From Calliphora vicina (Eukaryota > Arthropoda > Insecta > Diptera > Calliphoridae): a stretch of DNA of 64,000 nucleotides. Below, one piece after another: positions 44,984 through 56,788 of the stretch. Positions within the stretch are counted from its first letter, which is position 1. Each line of letters opens with the position of its first letter. The position numbers were made by a program, and so were the translations under genes. The notes beneath the pieces were generated by a model. That model saw nothing but the letters and a program-made list of their open reading frames with translations. It was not told the origin of the DNA and did not search any database. The DNA is taken from contig NC_088780.1 in NCBI RefSeq assembly GCF_958450345.1, positions 38,401,667 to 38,465,666 on the forward strand. Direction: 5' to 3'.

Positions 44984-46377
44984 ATATTTTTTGTGTTTTT
45001 TTTAGCTACCCAGCAAAAACTTTACTTACTTAGTCAGCCAGCAAGTAACATTGGAGCCATTGTGAATTTACTACTTATTTCTCAACTGATTGTACCCAGC
45101 AAAAACTTTACTTACCTAGTAAGCCAGCAAGTATAATTGGAGCAAAGCGATAACTACTTATTATTTGACTGAAATACTACTTACCGTTGTTCGAGATTTT
45201 TAAAAAATTCAGGGGTCAAGCTTACAAATGTACTTACAATCAGTTGAGAAATAAGTAGTAAATTCACAACAAGAATATGTAGCTAAAAAAAAACACAAAA
45301 AATATTGCCTTGTGTGGGAATCGAACATTCACATTATTTGCTTGTGTTTGATAGTCAAGCTGCTAACTCACTGCTCCATGTCCGAGTTATTTTATTGTAA
45401 GTTAACAATAGTTTTAACATCAACATATAAATGAATGTGATATGAACAAAAAAATTAATGGCTTTGGCAGGTGGCGAACCACTAACCTCCCGTTTTCCAG
45501 TCAAACACACTAGATAGTTGTGCTAAGTGCAAAAGTTCATTACCAACCTGCATAAAAATAAGTACTTATTCTAGTAAATAAAATAATGTGCTGGGTAACC
45601 ACCACTCCTTACAAAAGAATGCATGAAATAACTAGTTGTCATTACAAAAATTCACAAAATTTTTGCTGGGTAAGTACATTTGTAGGCTTGACCCATGAAT
45701 TTTTTAAAAATCTCGAACAAAGATAAGTAGTGTTTCAGTCAAATAATAAGTAGTTATGCCTTGGCTCCAATGTTACTTGGTGGCTGACTAAGTAAGTAAA
45801 GTTTTTGCTGGGTAGCGAAGTCGATATAGTCATGTCCGTCTGTATGTTGAAATCAACTTTCCGTAGTCCCCAAATAACTTACAAACATGATTGATACATA
45901 GCTCGGTTGCTATTTAAAATCGAGAAAATCAGCCCACAAATGGCTGAGATATAAGGAAAAAAACGGGACAACCTCGATTTTTGGCCTATTTTTGATCTAT
46001 ATCTGGATTACTAAGTCATTAATATAGACAATATGGATATCTAATGATAGATATTTCAAAGTCCATTGCAACGATGTATATAAGGCAATAGTAATTTGGA
46101 TCAAGAATGAGTCAAAAAAAAATATTTTTTAACTCGATTTTTTTTAATAAAAAAATTTGTTTGTAATAAATTTTTTTCAACAAAATTAAAAAAAAATTTC
46201 GAAAAAGTTAAAAAAAATTATTTCAAAAATTTTGATTTTTTTTTTAAATTTTCAAAAACAATTTTGAAAAAAAAAATTTAAATTTTGTATTTTAAAGTAT
46301 AATTTGGTGAAGGGTATATAAGATTCGGTACAACCGAATATAGCTCTCTTACTTGTTTGTATTCCATTTGAGAATTG

Positions 46378-46945
46378 ATGAGAAGCTGTTTGAAATGTGT
46401 AAAAATAGTTAAAAAGATGTGTACAATGAGTCTTATTGTGTTCGATTTACAATTTAAGTGAAAGATCGATGTTCAGGTAACAAATTAAAATAAGGAAATA
46501 CTTTTTTCGATTGCTTTACTGTGATTCATAATATCGTTCATTGCAATGCCCTATGGTGTTCCGACATGGAACAGGCGACATACAATTGACCATGCTAGAA
46601 GAATGGATTTTCAAGGTTAATGCCGGAAACACGCAATGTCTGCCCTTGAGATTTGTTAATTGTCATTGCGAGCCATTGTGATCCATCAAAACGTCGTCTC
46701 CTTTGTACTTTCCTTTAAGTATTTTTGTTTCGACAACGTTATTCATCAAGTTTTTTATCGCAAGCCGGGTGCCATTACAAAGAAGATGTTCGTTTATGAT
46801 TCGTAACATTATGATTACCGATCTGGCTTTCAGTTGAAGATTGTAAGTCGGTAATCCGGTAATTCCAGCGAGTTTAAACACTCGGAATTTACCGATTTGT
46901 ACGTCATCAATTCGACAGCAATTTCACTGTGAATCTTAAAATTAA
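46378..46945 (-). pseudogene. Helitron helicase relic, C-terminal part
   Basis: Minus-strand reading gives GITGLPTYNLQLKARSVIIM, then LLCNGTRLAIKNLMNNVV, KILKGKYKGDDV, then WLAMTINKSQGQTLRVSGIN, LENPFF, a stop, and HGQLYVACS. These are the conserved C-terminal helicase motifs of Helitron proteins. At least one in-frame stop is present, so it is dead. The downstream noncoding tail (46378-46560) matches the start of Helitron H2 (14440-14515, words GAGAAGCTGTTTGAAAT and TACTTTTTTCGATTGCTT). Confidence 0.88.
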
Positions 46946-47442
46946 ATTAGTCGAAAGCAATGTTTTTTGCAGTCAAAATCGGTCCACAAATGGCTGAGAT
47001 ATGAGGAAAATACCAGAACAACCTCGATTTTTTACCTATTTTTGACCTATATCTGGATTCAAAAGTCATTAATATAGACAATATGGATATCTAATGATAG
47101 ATATTTCAAAGACCTTTGCAATGACGTATATAAAACAATAGTAAGTTGGACTTACAATGGGTCAAAATTGGAAAAAATATTTTTTAACTCGATTTTTTTT
47201 TTCACCAAAAGTTTTTTTTCGCTAAATATTAAAAAAAATTGAAGAAAAAATTTTAAAACTAAAAAAAAAAAATTTTAAATGTAAAATTTTAAAAAAGCAA
47301 TTCGTAAAATTTTTTTTTCCAAAAAATTAAAAAACTGCAAACATATTGTTTACCTAAAAATATTTAAAATTTGTATTTTGAAGTATAATTTGGTGAAGGG
47401 TATATAAGATTCGGCACATCCAAATATAGCTTTCTTACTTCT

Positions 47443-47650
47443 TCAAATTAAAAAAGTAAAGCAAAACTTTCCCCATATGACGCTTTCTTGGTACAAAATT
47501 CGACATTATCGAAGCAAAAAAAAAATATTTTCTACACTATAATTTTCAATAACTAAGTGGGAATAAATGTCAGATATTTACCCTTCAAAATTACAAATAA
47601 GTTATTAAAAATAAAACCGGGTTCATAAGTTACGCCATCTATTGTAACTC
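47443..47650 (-). pseudogene. mariner relic M4, N-terminal end and terminus
   Basis: Minus strand reads MSNFVPRKRHMGKVLL, the typical mariner N-terminus, at about 47460-47510. An untranslated end follows, with TTACGCCATCT near 47635 that also occurs at the end of relic M5 (about 53950, ATACGCCATCT). This is the continuation of M4 beyond the family B block. Confidence 0.75.
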
Positions 47651-47659
47651 ATACAGAAA

Positions 47660-48980
47660 AACTATCAATATGATGAAAAATTGGCACTTTAGCTTATTTT
47701 CTTAAAATCTTCATTAATTTTTAAAATATTGGCATTTTCAATTCAAAGTAAATTTTCAAAATATTACTGTTACAAAAGTTGCAATGAAACAAATCAAATT
47801 TGTTTTTTATTTACTGAAATGAGTCGGCACATTTCAATACAGGCTATAAACAAATTAAGTACTTGCATTACAAATTACCTAGCATTTGAAATTGTTTATT
47901 TTTCTTTAATTATAAGTCATTATTTATAAATTCAACACTTCATTTCTGTAAGTGTAGCAAATTTACAAACAAAAAAAAAAAACAAATTAAAGCAAAACCA
48001 AAACAAAAAAAAATAATAAAAATCTAAAATGAAATCATAGTTTTTTAAACCATATGAGTGTGTATTATTACTATTGTTATTGTTGTGTAAATGTAGAGGT
48101 GTATATATATGATATACATACATACAAATAAACAAATCCTTACACATACATCTGCACACATGTACATATACATATATAGTAAATATAAAAGTATTCTATC
48201 TTTGCAAATACTTACTTGTTTATATGTATTGTATTTTTAAACTATGACACATGGGTTGATGATAATAATGATGATGATGACGATAATGGTGGTGGTGGCA
48301 ATGATGACGATGATGATGTTGATGAAGTGTGCGTGCAACACCCACATGTTCAAAAAAACAAAAAAAGAACTTCTACACACACGCACATCTTACAAAGACA
48401 CATTGCCACTAAACTACACTTCTATCAACCCAATATTTTTTTATTTTATTAGAACCACCATGTGTATCTAATGAGCAAAATGTAAAATAAAGTTGAAACT
48501 AAAATATACAAAAAAAAAATAAAAAAATAAATAAATAAATGACCAACTTCCCTAAGTCACGCAAAGTAATAATACTCGTACATACAACAATGAAATATAA
48601 AAAAAAATAAATAAAAATAATAAAAGCCACCTAACAACAAAAAAACAATAGTAAAATTAAAACCAAAAGAACGAAATATAAGATAGTATGGGCATAAAAA
48701 TTATTAAAAAAAATAATAAAAGTGATAATCAGGGCAACCAAAAATATTTTTTATATATTTTTTTGCTGTACGTCGCACATATGAGTTAGTTTGTTATCCG
48801 TTTCAGACAACTTTAAGAACATTGCCATCGTTTTGTTTGTGCATGTTTTAAAATATTTTGCTTTTTACTGCATATTTTTGCATATTTAACTAATTTTTGT
48901 TGCATATACATATAATAATTTTATTGTCGGTATTTTAATTTTTCATTTCTATATTTAACTATTTTGTTAAGGTGCAAATT
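47660..48980. other. Gene-free unique island with GAT and AAAT microsatellites
   Basis: A GATGATGATGAC/GGTGGTGG tract lies at about 48255-48330 and an AAAT tract near 48525-48545. Asp-rich and Met-rich frames here are simple-repeat translations. No gene is seen. Confidence 0.45.
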
Positions 48981-49045
48981 CACAGGTCAACAGCAAAAAA
49001 AGGCTTAAATAACCACTATATAGTAAACATTTTCAATTCTATGCA

Positions 49046-50590
49046 CTGTGGTTCCAAATCATAATCTAGGTGGGCAAAATTATTTGGAGCTCTGTATACC
49101 CTGCACCACCATAGTGGGGAGGGTATTATGCGTTTGTGCAGATGTTTGTAACGCCCAAAAATATTAGTCTAACAGCCACCTTAAAGTATACCGATCGACT
49201 TAGAATCACTTTCTGAGTCGATTAAACGATGTCCGTCCGTCCGTCTGGTCGGCTGGCTGGCTGGCTGTCCATGTAAACCTTGTGCGCAGAGTACAGGTCG
49301 CAATTTTGAAGATATTTCGTTCAAATTTGTTATATTTTATTTTTTCGGCACAAGGACCAAGCCTATTGAAACTGGCTGAAATCGGTCCATTATTTCACCT
49401 AGCCCCCATACAAATGTCCTTCCGATATTGGACTTTATCGGTCATAAATATTTAATTTATATATGTATCTCCACAAATTCCGCTCCAAATACGTTCATGT
49501 CACCAAATTTTGTTACGATCGGTCCATAATTAGTCATAGCTCCCATATAGACCCGCTTCCGAAAATCACTTTAACGTGCATAAATCGCTTAAAAATTTTG
49601 GTATACTCACAAAATTCAACATAGTAAACTTTCATATAGACACAAATCACACGAACTAATTTCATGGTGATCGGTCCATAATTGGTCATAGCCCCCATAT
49701 AAGGCCCACTTCCGAAAATCACTCAAAAATACAAATTATTGAAATTTTAAAAGAATATGTTTTTACTCTTTTACTTAGTGTAGGGTATTATATGGTCGGG
49801 CTTGACCGACCATACTTTCTTACTTATTTTATATAGAATTGGTATCTCCAATTCCAAAAAAATGTAAACTTGTTTTCCAGTTACAGTAGGGTTTTGATAT
49901 ACATATAAAACTCATTAATAAAAAATTAAAAAAAATACTTTTTCATGTCTTTCTGAAACAAAATTTTTAAAAAGATCTGTATTTACTATATTTCAAGTTA
50001 CAGTAGGGTCTAGATATATAAAATTCAATAATAAATAAAAAAATATTTCTAAAATTTCCATTCCGTAAAAATTAAAAAAAGTATTTCGGCGGGTGCTGGC
50101 GGCTACAATTTTTTTACAAAGACATTCCCCAGAAGTTTCTTTAAATGATGTATATAGTCATTGGACGGGCTTCGACGGTCTTTTTTTTTGGCAAGCTATA
50201 TAACATTCTTAGAAAAAAAAATATATCAGTATATTTGAGAACCAAGTGTAAAGGACTATAACAGGAAAATGGAGAGGCCCATAAATATAAGATATACACT
50301 TAATGAAAAAGTTTATCTATGTTTTGAAGTATGAATTTCTATATCGTAAAACAATTGAGATATATCTAATTTAGTAAAGCAGTAAAATATTAAAAAAAAT
50401 TAACGAAAATATGATTCAAAATTTGCTGAACTTCTGGCGCTTCTGTCGAGAAAACGAAATGTCCAATTGAAAAACCCATTTGTATTGGAGGAGAGCAGAT
50501 TGTCAGCTTCCGAAAAAACTTAGTTTTTCCAAATTCTGAAGATACCGATTTTCATAATTTTGTCCACCTAGATTTTGATTTGGAACCACT
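49046..50590. mobile_element. Element K with GTGGTTCCAAATC inverted ends
   Basis: The left end CTGTGGTTCCAAATCATAAT, continuing CTAGGTGGGCAAAATTAT, is the reverse complement (few mismatches) of the right end ATAATTTTGTCCACCTAG/ATTTTGATTTGGAACCACTA. Family D sequence lies on both sides. The interior holds family A copy A7 and a stretch with two diverged copies of CAGTTACAGTAGGGTTT. No coding sequence was recognised. Confidence 0.6.
49095..49827 (+). mobile_element. Family A Helentron-like element, copy A7
   Basis: A full-length copy with the 5' end TATACCCTGCACCACCATAG, GTCC and GGCT microsatellites, GTGTAGGGTATTATATGG, hairpin TGGTCGGGCTTGACCGACCA and end CTTTCTTACTTAT. It is inserted near the left end of element K. 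Confidence 0.88.
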
Positions 50591-52384
50591 ATGGTGAGAT
50601 TTTTTTTTTTAATTTTTTAATAAAATTTTTTGTTTCATAACTTCAAATGTGTTAGTCTGATTTTATTAAAATAAACTTAGGAAAAAATATATTTCTTACG
50701 TGAAAAAAACAAATTTTTTTGTTTTAAAAAAATCATGAAAAATCTAAAACGGGAAAAATTTTTCAGATTTATTGCTTTATCGCAAAGTCACATCTAATAG
50801 GAACAAAATAAGATATTGATCATAAATATCCATTCATTATTTTCCAATTTATTTACAATTAAGTAAATTCGCTCGTTTTCACAAAATTTTACGTTTTTGT
50901 TTGATATACATAAAATTGAGTACTTAATATTCGTCTTTCGATTGATTGAATTTTGAAAACATTTTCCCCGTGATATGTAAAAGTTTCGGAGTTATAAAAA
51001 TAGCAAATTTTTTGGTTTTAAAAAATTAATGAAAAATCGAAAGCGGTAGAAACAGGTTTATTACTTTACCGCATAGCCACATTTAGTGGGAACAAAATAA
51101 GATATTGATCATAAATATCGATTGATTTGTTTCAAATTTATTCACAATTAAGTGAAAATTTTAATTTTTTGTTAGATATACATAAAATTGAATAGTTAAT
51201 GATCTTCTCTCGATTGATTGAATTTTGAAACAATTTCGAAATTGAAACAAAAAATATAATACAGCAAATTTTTTTGTATTAAAAAAATCATGAAAAATTG
51301 AAAGCGGTAGAAATTGTTCAGGTTTATGACTTTTTCGCAAAGTCACATTTAGTAGGAAGAATATAAGATATTGATGAGAAATATCCATTGATTTGTTTCC
51401 AATTTATTTACAATTAAGTGAATTCGATAATTTTCACAAAATTCTACTTTTCTGTATGATATACATAAAATTGAGTAGTAAATGTTCTTCTTTCGATTGA
51501 TTGAATTTTGAAAACATTTACATATATATTGCGTTTTAATCGGCTCAGTAGTTTCGGAGTTATAACAACAAATTGAAGTAAAAAATATATTTTTTAGGTG
51601 AAAATAGCAAATTTTTTTGTTTTAAAAAAATCATGAAAAATCGAAATCGGCAAAAATTTTCCAGATTTATTGATTTTTCTCTAAGCCACATCTAATAGGA
51701 ACAAAATAAAATATTGATCATAAATATCGATTGATTATTTTTTCAATTCATTCACAAATAAATGAAATCGCACATTTTCACAAATTTTAGTTTTTTGTAT
51801 GATATACATAAAATTGTGCAGTTAATGTTCTTCTTTTGATGGATTGAATTTTAAAAACATTTTCCGCATGCTATGTACAAATTTTTACAATTCTTTTCCA
51901 ACACATACATATATTGCGATTCAATCGGCTCTGTAGTTTCGGAGTTATAATAACAAATTGAAGCAAAAAATATATTTTTTTACGTGAAAATACCAAATTT
52001 TTTTTTGTTTTACAAAATTAAAATTTACATATTTATTGCTTTTTCGCAAAGCCATATTTAATATAACCAAAATAAGATATTGATCATAAATATCGATTGA
52101 TTATTTCTTCAATTTATTCACAATTAAGTAAATTAGCACATTTTCAAAAATTTTTAGTTTTTTTGTTTGATATACATAAATGTTTCATAAACATTTTCCC
52201 CATGCTATGTACAAATTTTCACATATATATTGCGTTTCAATCGTCTCAGTAGTTTTTTCATGAAAATATCAAATTTTTTTTTTTAAAAATCATGAAAAAT
52301 CGAAAACGGCAAAAAATTTTCAGATTTATTGGTGTATCGCAAATCCACATTTAATATTAACAAAAGATTGAAAAGAAAAGATAT

Positions 52385-52480
52385 TGAGAATCCCACAATT
52401 CCCAAAAAAAAACTTTTCAAAAATCCCAAAAATTGTATTTTTTAGATTATTGACTCTGCAAAATATTTAAGAACAAATTG
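52385..52480 (+). repeat. Dispersed repeat C, fragment
   Basis: GAATCCCACAATTCCCAAAA and TTCAAAAATCCCAAAAATTG align with 1810-1860. A short fragment only. Confidence 0.45.
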
Positions 52481-52762
52481 GGACATAGAAAGTAGGTTTA
52501 AATTTTTTGAAAGCAGATATAGATTAGAGAAAATGTTGTCTAAAATTTAAATTTATTTAAAAAATAGGTCTACTTCTGAAGGCTCTGACCATGCATTAAT
52601 AAGAATTTTGATATTATTTTACTTCTATAGAATTTCCCAAAATGTTGTCTGTCAGCAGGATATAAATACATTATTTATGTTTTTATTATTTTCTGTATAA
52701 TTTAAAATTAACGTAAGTTCTTTTTTCAGAAAAAAAAGATGGCGGAAAAACTACTTTTTTAT
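52481..52762. other. Gene-free A/T-rich spacer
   Basis: Nothing recognisable. Confidence 0.3.
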
Positions 52763-53458
52763 TATACCCTTCACCTTCGTGAGAAGGGTATATAAGTTTG
52801 TCATTCCGTTTGTAATTTCTACATTTTTCATTTCCGACCCTATGAAGTATATATATTCTGGATCCTTATAGATAGCGGAGTCGATTAAGCCATGTCCGTC
52901 TGCCTGTCTGTCTGTTGAAATCAATTTTCTGAAGACCCCAGATATCTTCGGGAACCAAATCTTCAATAATTCTGTCAGACATGCTTTCGAGAAGTTTGCT
53001 ATTTAAAATCAGCAAAATCGGTCCATAAATAACGGAGATATGAGCAAAAAACCGGGACAACCTCGATTTTTGATCTACATATATCTGGATTACTAAGTCA
53101 TTAATATAGACAATATGGATATCTAATAATAGATATTTCAATGTCCATTGTAACGATGTAGATAAAGCTATAGTAAGTTGGACCTACAATGGGTCAAAAT
53201 CGGGAAAAATATTTTTAAACCCAAATTTTTTTTTCATCAAAAAAATTTTTTTTACAAAAAAAAAAAAATTAAAAACTAAAAAAAAAATTTGGAAAAAACG
53301 TTTTTTAAAAAAAATTAAAAAACAATTTCAAAAAAAAATTTTTTTTAAAAAAATTAAATTTTGTTTGCCTAAAAATATTTAAAAAAAATTATTTTAAAGT
53401 ATAATTTGGTGAAGGGTATATAAGAATCGGCACAGCCGAATATAGCTCTCTTACTTGT
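52763..53458 (+). mobile_element. Family B Helentron-like element, full-length copy
   Basis: The reference copy of the family, about 696 bp. The 5' end TATACCCTTCACC is an exact 13-bp inverted match to GGTGAAGGGTATA near the 3' end. It also shows CGTGAGAAGGGTATATAAG at the 5' end (a local inverted motif), GAGTCGATTAAGCCATGTCC followed by GTCT units, an A/T-rich tail, a near-perfect hairpin AATCGGCACAGCCGAAT and the terminus CTCTTACTTGTTT. No coding capacity. Confidence 0.88.
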
Positions 53459-53479
53459 TTTTCTTTTAATTCGATTGCA

Positions 53480-53960
53480 CATAACTCTTGACTCAGCAGA
53501 GGTTTTTAAACAATCTCTTCTAGTAGATTCCAATATATAAAAATCTTTCAAATCCATGCAAAATTGTCTTTCAAGGTCTCTCGGCTTCTATTCGTATGGT
53601 ACCAAATTTCCCAGATTTTGGATGAATCTTGGCTGGCCTATTTTCCGTGTCAAAATCACTACTTCTGAAGCCAACAAACCATCTCTCGCACGTTGAAACC
53701 GATAGAACACATTCACCATAAGCTTTGTTGAGCAGTCGGTAGGCTTCAGCGGTTTTTTTTTCAAATGAAACAAAGCAAACAAAACTTCCCGCATATGACG
53801 CTTTGTTGTCATAAAATTCTACATTTTCGAAGCAACAAAAAACTTTGTTTTTTACACTATAATTTTCTATAACTAATTGAGAATAAATGACAGATATGTA
53901 CCCTTCAAAATGACATATAAGTTTTTAAAAACAAAAACCGCGTTTAAAAGATACGCCATC
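53480..53960 (-). pseudogene. mariner (DD34D) transposase relic M5, N-terminal part
   Basis: Minus strand reads KRHMREVLFALFHLKKK, then a broken helix-turn-helix region, then fragments resembling the RFRSGDF linker block. The N-terminus lies near 53830 and the noncoding end with GATACGCCATCT near 53950. The catalytic core is absent. It provides the uninterrupted version of the mariner site where the family B block inserted at 44244. Confidence 0.75.
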
Positions 53961-55905
53961 TTTGATAAATTCCGAATTTTTTAATTGACCCTACAGTGCA
54001 GCAAGATAGACTGAGTGATGACTGAAGTATCTTCTTATCCTGTTTTGTTATAAAACAAAAATTATAAAACCTATATTGCACTCAAATGTCTTCATAATAG
54101 AAAAATATATCTTTGACATTTTCTTAATACGCCCGCTGAGTGTTACCATCAGCGGCAATGGAAAGAATATGGGGTACTTAAATACAAATATTTCATCAGC
54201 ACCTGTTGACTACAAACATACATAATGACAGGCCATTTAAAATGTACTAAATGTAATTTATTATGTACTCCCATCTCCATAAGAACAACACAAAGTTGAA
54301 AAGTATTTTATTTTCGTCCACTCGACACAACAATTTGCATTTTTTTATAATTTGTTTATAATTTTCCTTAATAAATCGCTGTTCGCTGTTCGCTGTTCGC
54401 TTTTTTTTTTTTTTTTTGTACAACATGTAATAAATACAACTACAACAACTATTAATTTTATTATTAAATTTATTGATTTTCTTTCTAGATTTTTTTCTTT
54501 CTTACTATTTATAATTTCATTCAACTATTTGTGCAAAAAGAAATATTTCATTTTCTTCAGCACACATTTATAAAAATAGAAGGAACACAACAACAGCTAC
54601 AGCTACAACTACAACAAAATTTAAATTGTTTTTGTTGTTATTTCTACTTTAAAATGTACACATTTGAAATTTGAAAAAGGAAAAACGAAAAACCAGCATG
54701 GATTTTTTCCTTTGTTTTTGCAAAAAACCAAAAAAAAAAAACAGAAACAGAAACAGGCACTAAAAGAAAAATCATAAATAATATATACCACCCACTATAG
54801 TTTGTTGTTTTTGTTTTTATTCGTTCTTTTTTTTAAGGTTACAGTCAATAAGGGCAAATGACTTATAATAAATTGACTTGTTTTTGTTAAAACTGAGTGA
54901 AACTCATTTTCTCTAATAAAACAAACAGATATAGAGCGAGAGAGCGAGAGAGAACACAAACAAATTTACGGTTATACTCATTTACTGTTAAAATCCTTTT
55001 GTATTTGCCGATTTTCGTTGCATATTTTCAGGAAAACATTTTATTATACATAGAGAATTAACAAAAGAGAGTGAGAGAGACTAGTGGAAAACCTGTTAAA
55101 AAACAATGTTGAACATACATACTTTGAAATATTTGAAAGAAAACACATTGGAACAAGTAAAAAGAAAGAAAGAAAAAAAAGTATTAAATGGCCTGATTTT
55201 AAACTAACCTACATCAACATACAACAAAATGGGACTACTCAATGAATTAATGTAGGCCTTTAATGTTGTTGTTGTTGCTGTTGTTGTTGTTATTGTTGCA
55301 TGAAAAGCAAAACTACTTATACACAGAAAAATGGCCAGCATACAAAAAGGCCAGTGTGGATAACAATTTGTTTAAGAAGGGAATAGTTTATGAATGGATA
55401 CAGGAAAAAACAAAATTATGGAAATTATATACAATACCCCCAGGGCCCACTGCACAGTGCGACAGAATTAACTTATTTTGGAAATAAAGGTGCCATTTCA
55501 AACTGGCTGATCGCGGCAGCCATCTTGCGGAAAGTTTTTTCTTACCCTAGTGATCATTCAAAATTGAAAGCAAGAAGCCATGTGAGGTCGCTATGACTTC
55601 CACAATCTCTCGCACTTTTAAATCTCTGATCGACCAACACCACATCGAAATTTTTTTAATTGATTTGGTTGTAGAGACCTCAACTGGGCTTCAAGAATGA
55701 TCGGCATCTTCCATGCTTGTAAGGCAACAAAAAAAGTTGATGGTGCAGAGTTCCCATAGTTAGCTTAGTCTTCGTTTGAGTAATGTTTGTTTTTTTCCGA
55801 AAAAACAATGCTTAATAATCAGATGAAATTCACATTTTTCCAATATATTATCAAGTCGCGAGGTAGTCCGCTAACATTGGCTGTTAAACACAAACAAAAT
55901 TACGT
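53961..55905. other. Gene-free unique island with GA-rich clusters
   Basis: Contains GAGCGAGAGAGCGAGAGAGA (about 54933-54953), GAGAGTGAGAGAGACTAG (about 55067), TTGTTGTTGTTG near 55266 and CAACTACAACAA near 54607. The segment 55390-55790 is less A/T-rich and has frames such as NWLIAAAILRKV that I do not recognise. No confident gene is present. Confidence 0.4.
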
Positions 55906-56200
55906 ATCTTGTTCTCGTTAAAGTGATTTAAAAGGAATTTTAAATCTGATTTAAAATGATTTTTTAAAATTTTTATTTGTGTAGGAGTAAATCATTTCTG
56001 AAAAAAATTTATATTTCTGGAAGACATTTGTATGGGGGTTAGGTGAAATGATGAACCTATTTCAGCCAGTTTCAATAGGCTTTGTTGTTGGGTCGAACGC
56101 AAAATGTATGTGCCAAATTTTATCGAAATATCTTAACTTTGTATGCGACCTGAACTTTGCATACAAAGTGTTCGTGGACATCCAGGATTCTTTTTAGAAA
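55906..56200 (-). mobile_element. Eroded family A relic, reverse orientation
   Basis: Reversed family A words GGAAGACATTTGTATGGGGG, TTTCAGCCAGTTTCAATAGG and AAATTTTATCGAAATATCTT identify the body. Both ends are lost. Confidence 0.65.
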
Positions 56201-56788
56201 TTCGAACAATTCGAGTTTCGTACTTTTTTAAAACATATATGTATCTACTTGAACACATGAACATAGATTTGAATCATTTGAGACTGGGGTTCTATAAGTC
56301 GATTGTTCGAACAATCGACTTTTTGCTGAAAAATTTCAAAATCGAATAGCATCAATAAATATAGAAACCATAGATAATTATACCTAGAGACGATACACTC
56401 CGATTTGTCAAACAAAAATACAACTAATAATATGTTTGATACAACAACAAAACACAATGACTAGCATGTATTTTGTTGTTGCAAGAGATATGTTTTGACA
56501 ACAGACTTATGTTTTTGACAATTACGTCTCGTCTCTATGTTACCCTATGGTAGAAACTACGTATTTTTATACCATCCATCTCCATAGAGAGGAGAGTATA
56601 TTGGGTTAGTGCTGATGTTTGTAACATGCAAAAATATTGTCCCAACACCCACATAAAAATATACCAATCCGCTCAAGATCACTTAAGCGATGTCCGTGTC
56701 CGTCCGTCTATCCATGTAAACCCTGCAATCAAACTACAGATCGCAATTGTCAAAGATAATTCGACAAAATATGGCAGTAACTGTTCTA

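Larger units (their letters stand above)
44421..45814. mobile_element. Foldback composite with TACCCAGCAAAAA ends and tRNA-like modules
   Basis: The outer ends TACCCAGCAAAAACTTTACT and AGTAAAGTTTTTGCTGGGTA are exact inverted repeats of 20 bp. A short element of 143 bp with the same ends occupies 44421-44563. Two long arms, about 44655-45094 and 45235-45634, are reverse complements with few differences. Another TACCCAGCAAAAACTTTACT end lies at the centre of the fold (about 45095) and one in the left arm (about 45006). Each arm holds two tRNA-like modules. No protein is coded. Confidence 0.75.
44244..47442 (+). mobile_element. Composite family B Helentron-like block inserted in mariner M4
   Basis: The 5' end TATACCCTTCATCTTCGTGA is at 44244. 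The last 3' end (hairpin region, CTTTCTTACTTCTT) is at 47442. Mariner M4 sequence is continuous across the two ends when compared with relic M5 at 53741-53790. Inside lie a foldback composite (44421-45814), an inner family B 3' portion (45815-46357, with hairpin ATTCGGTACAACCGAAT and CTCTTACTTGTT), a reverse helicase relic (46378-46945) and another B 3' portion (46975-47442). At least two B elements are therefore nested. Confidence 0.7.
48984..52380 (+). mobile_element. Family D element expanded into a tandem array
   Basis: The left end ACAGGTCAACAGCAAAAAAA matches the D copy at 14072. An inverted-end element (49046-50590) with a family A copy inside interrupts it. From about 50595 to 52380 the D body is repeated about five to six times, each unit with TCATGAAAAATCGAAA, TTTATTGCTTTATCGCAAAG and AAATATCGATTGATTATTT. 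Unit lengths vary from roughly 260 to 380 bp. No right terminus is seen: it runs into repeat C at 52385. Confidence 0.7.

Noticed and set aside
48216..48471. Asp-rich and Met-rich frames
   Set aside because: Translations of a GAT/GGT microsatellite in different frames.
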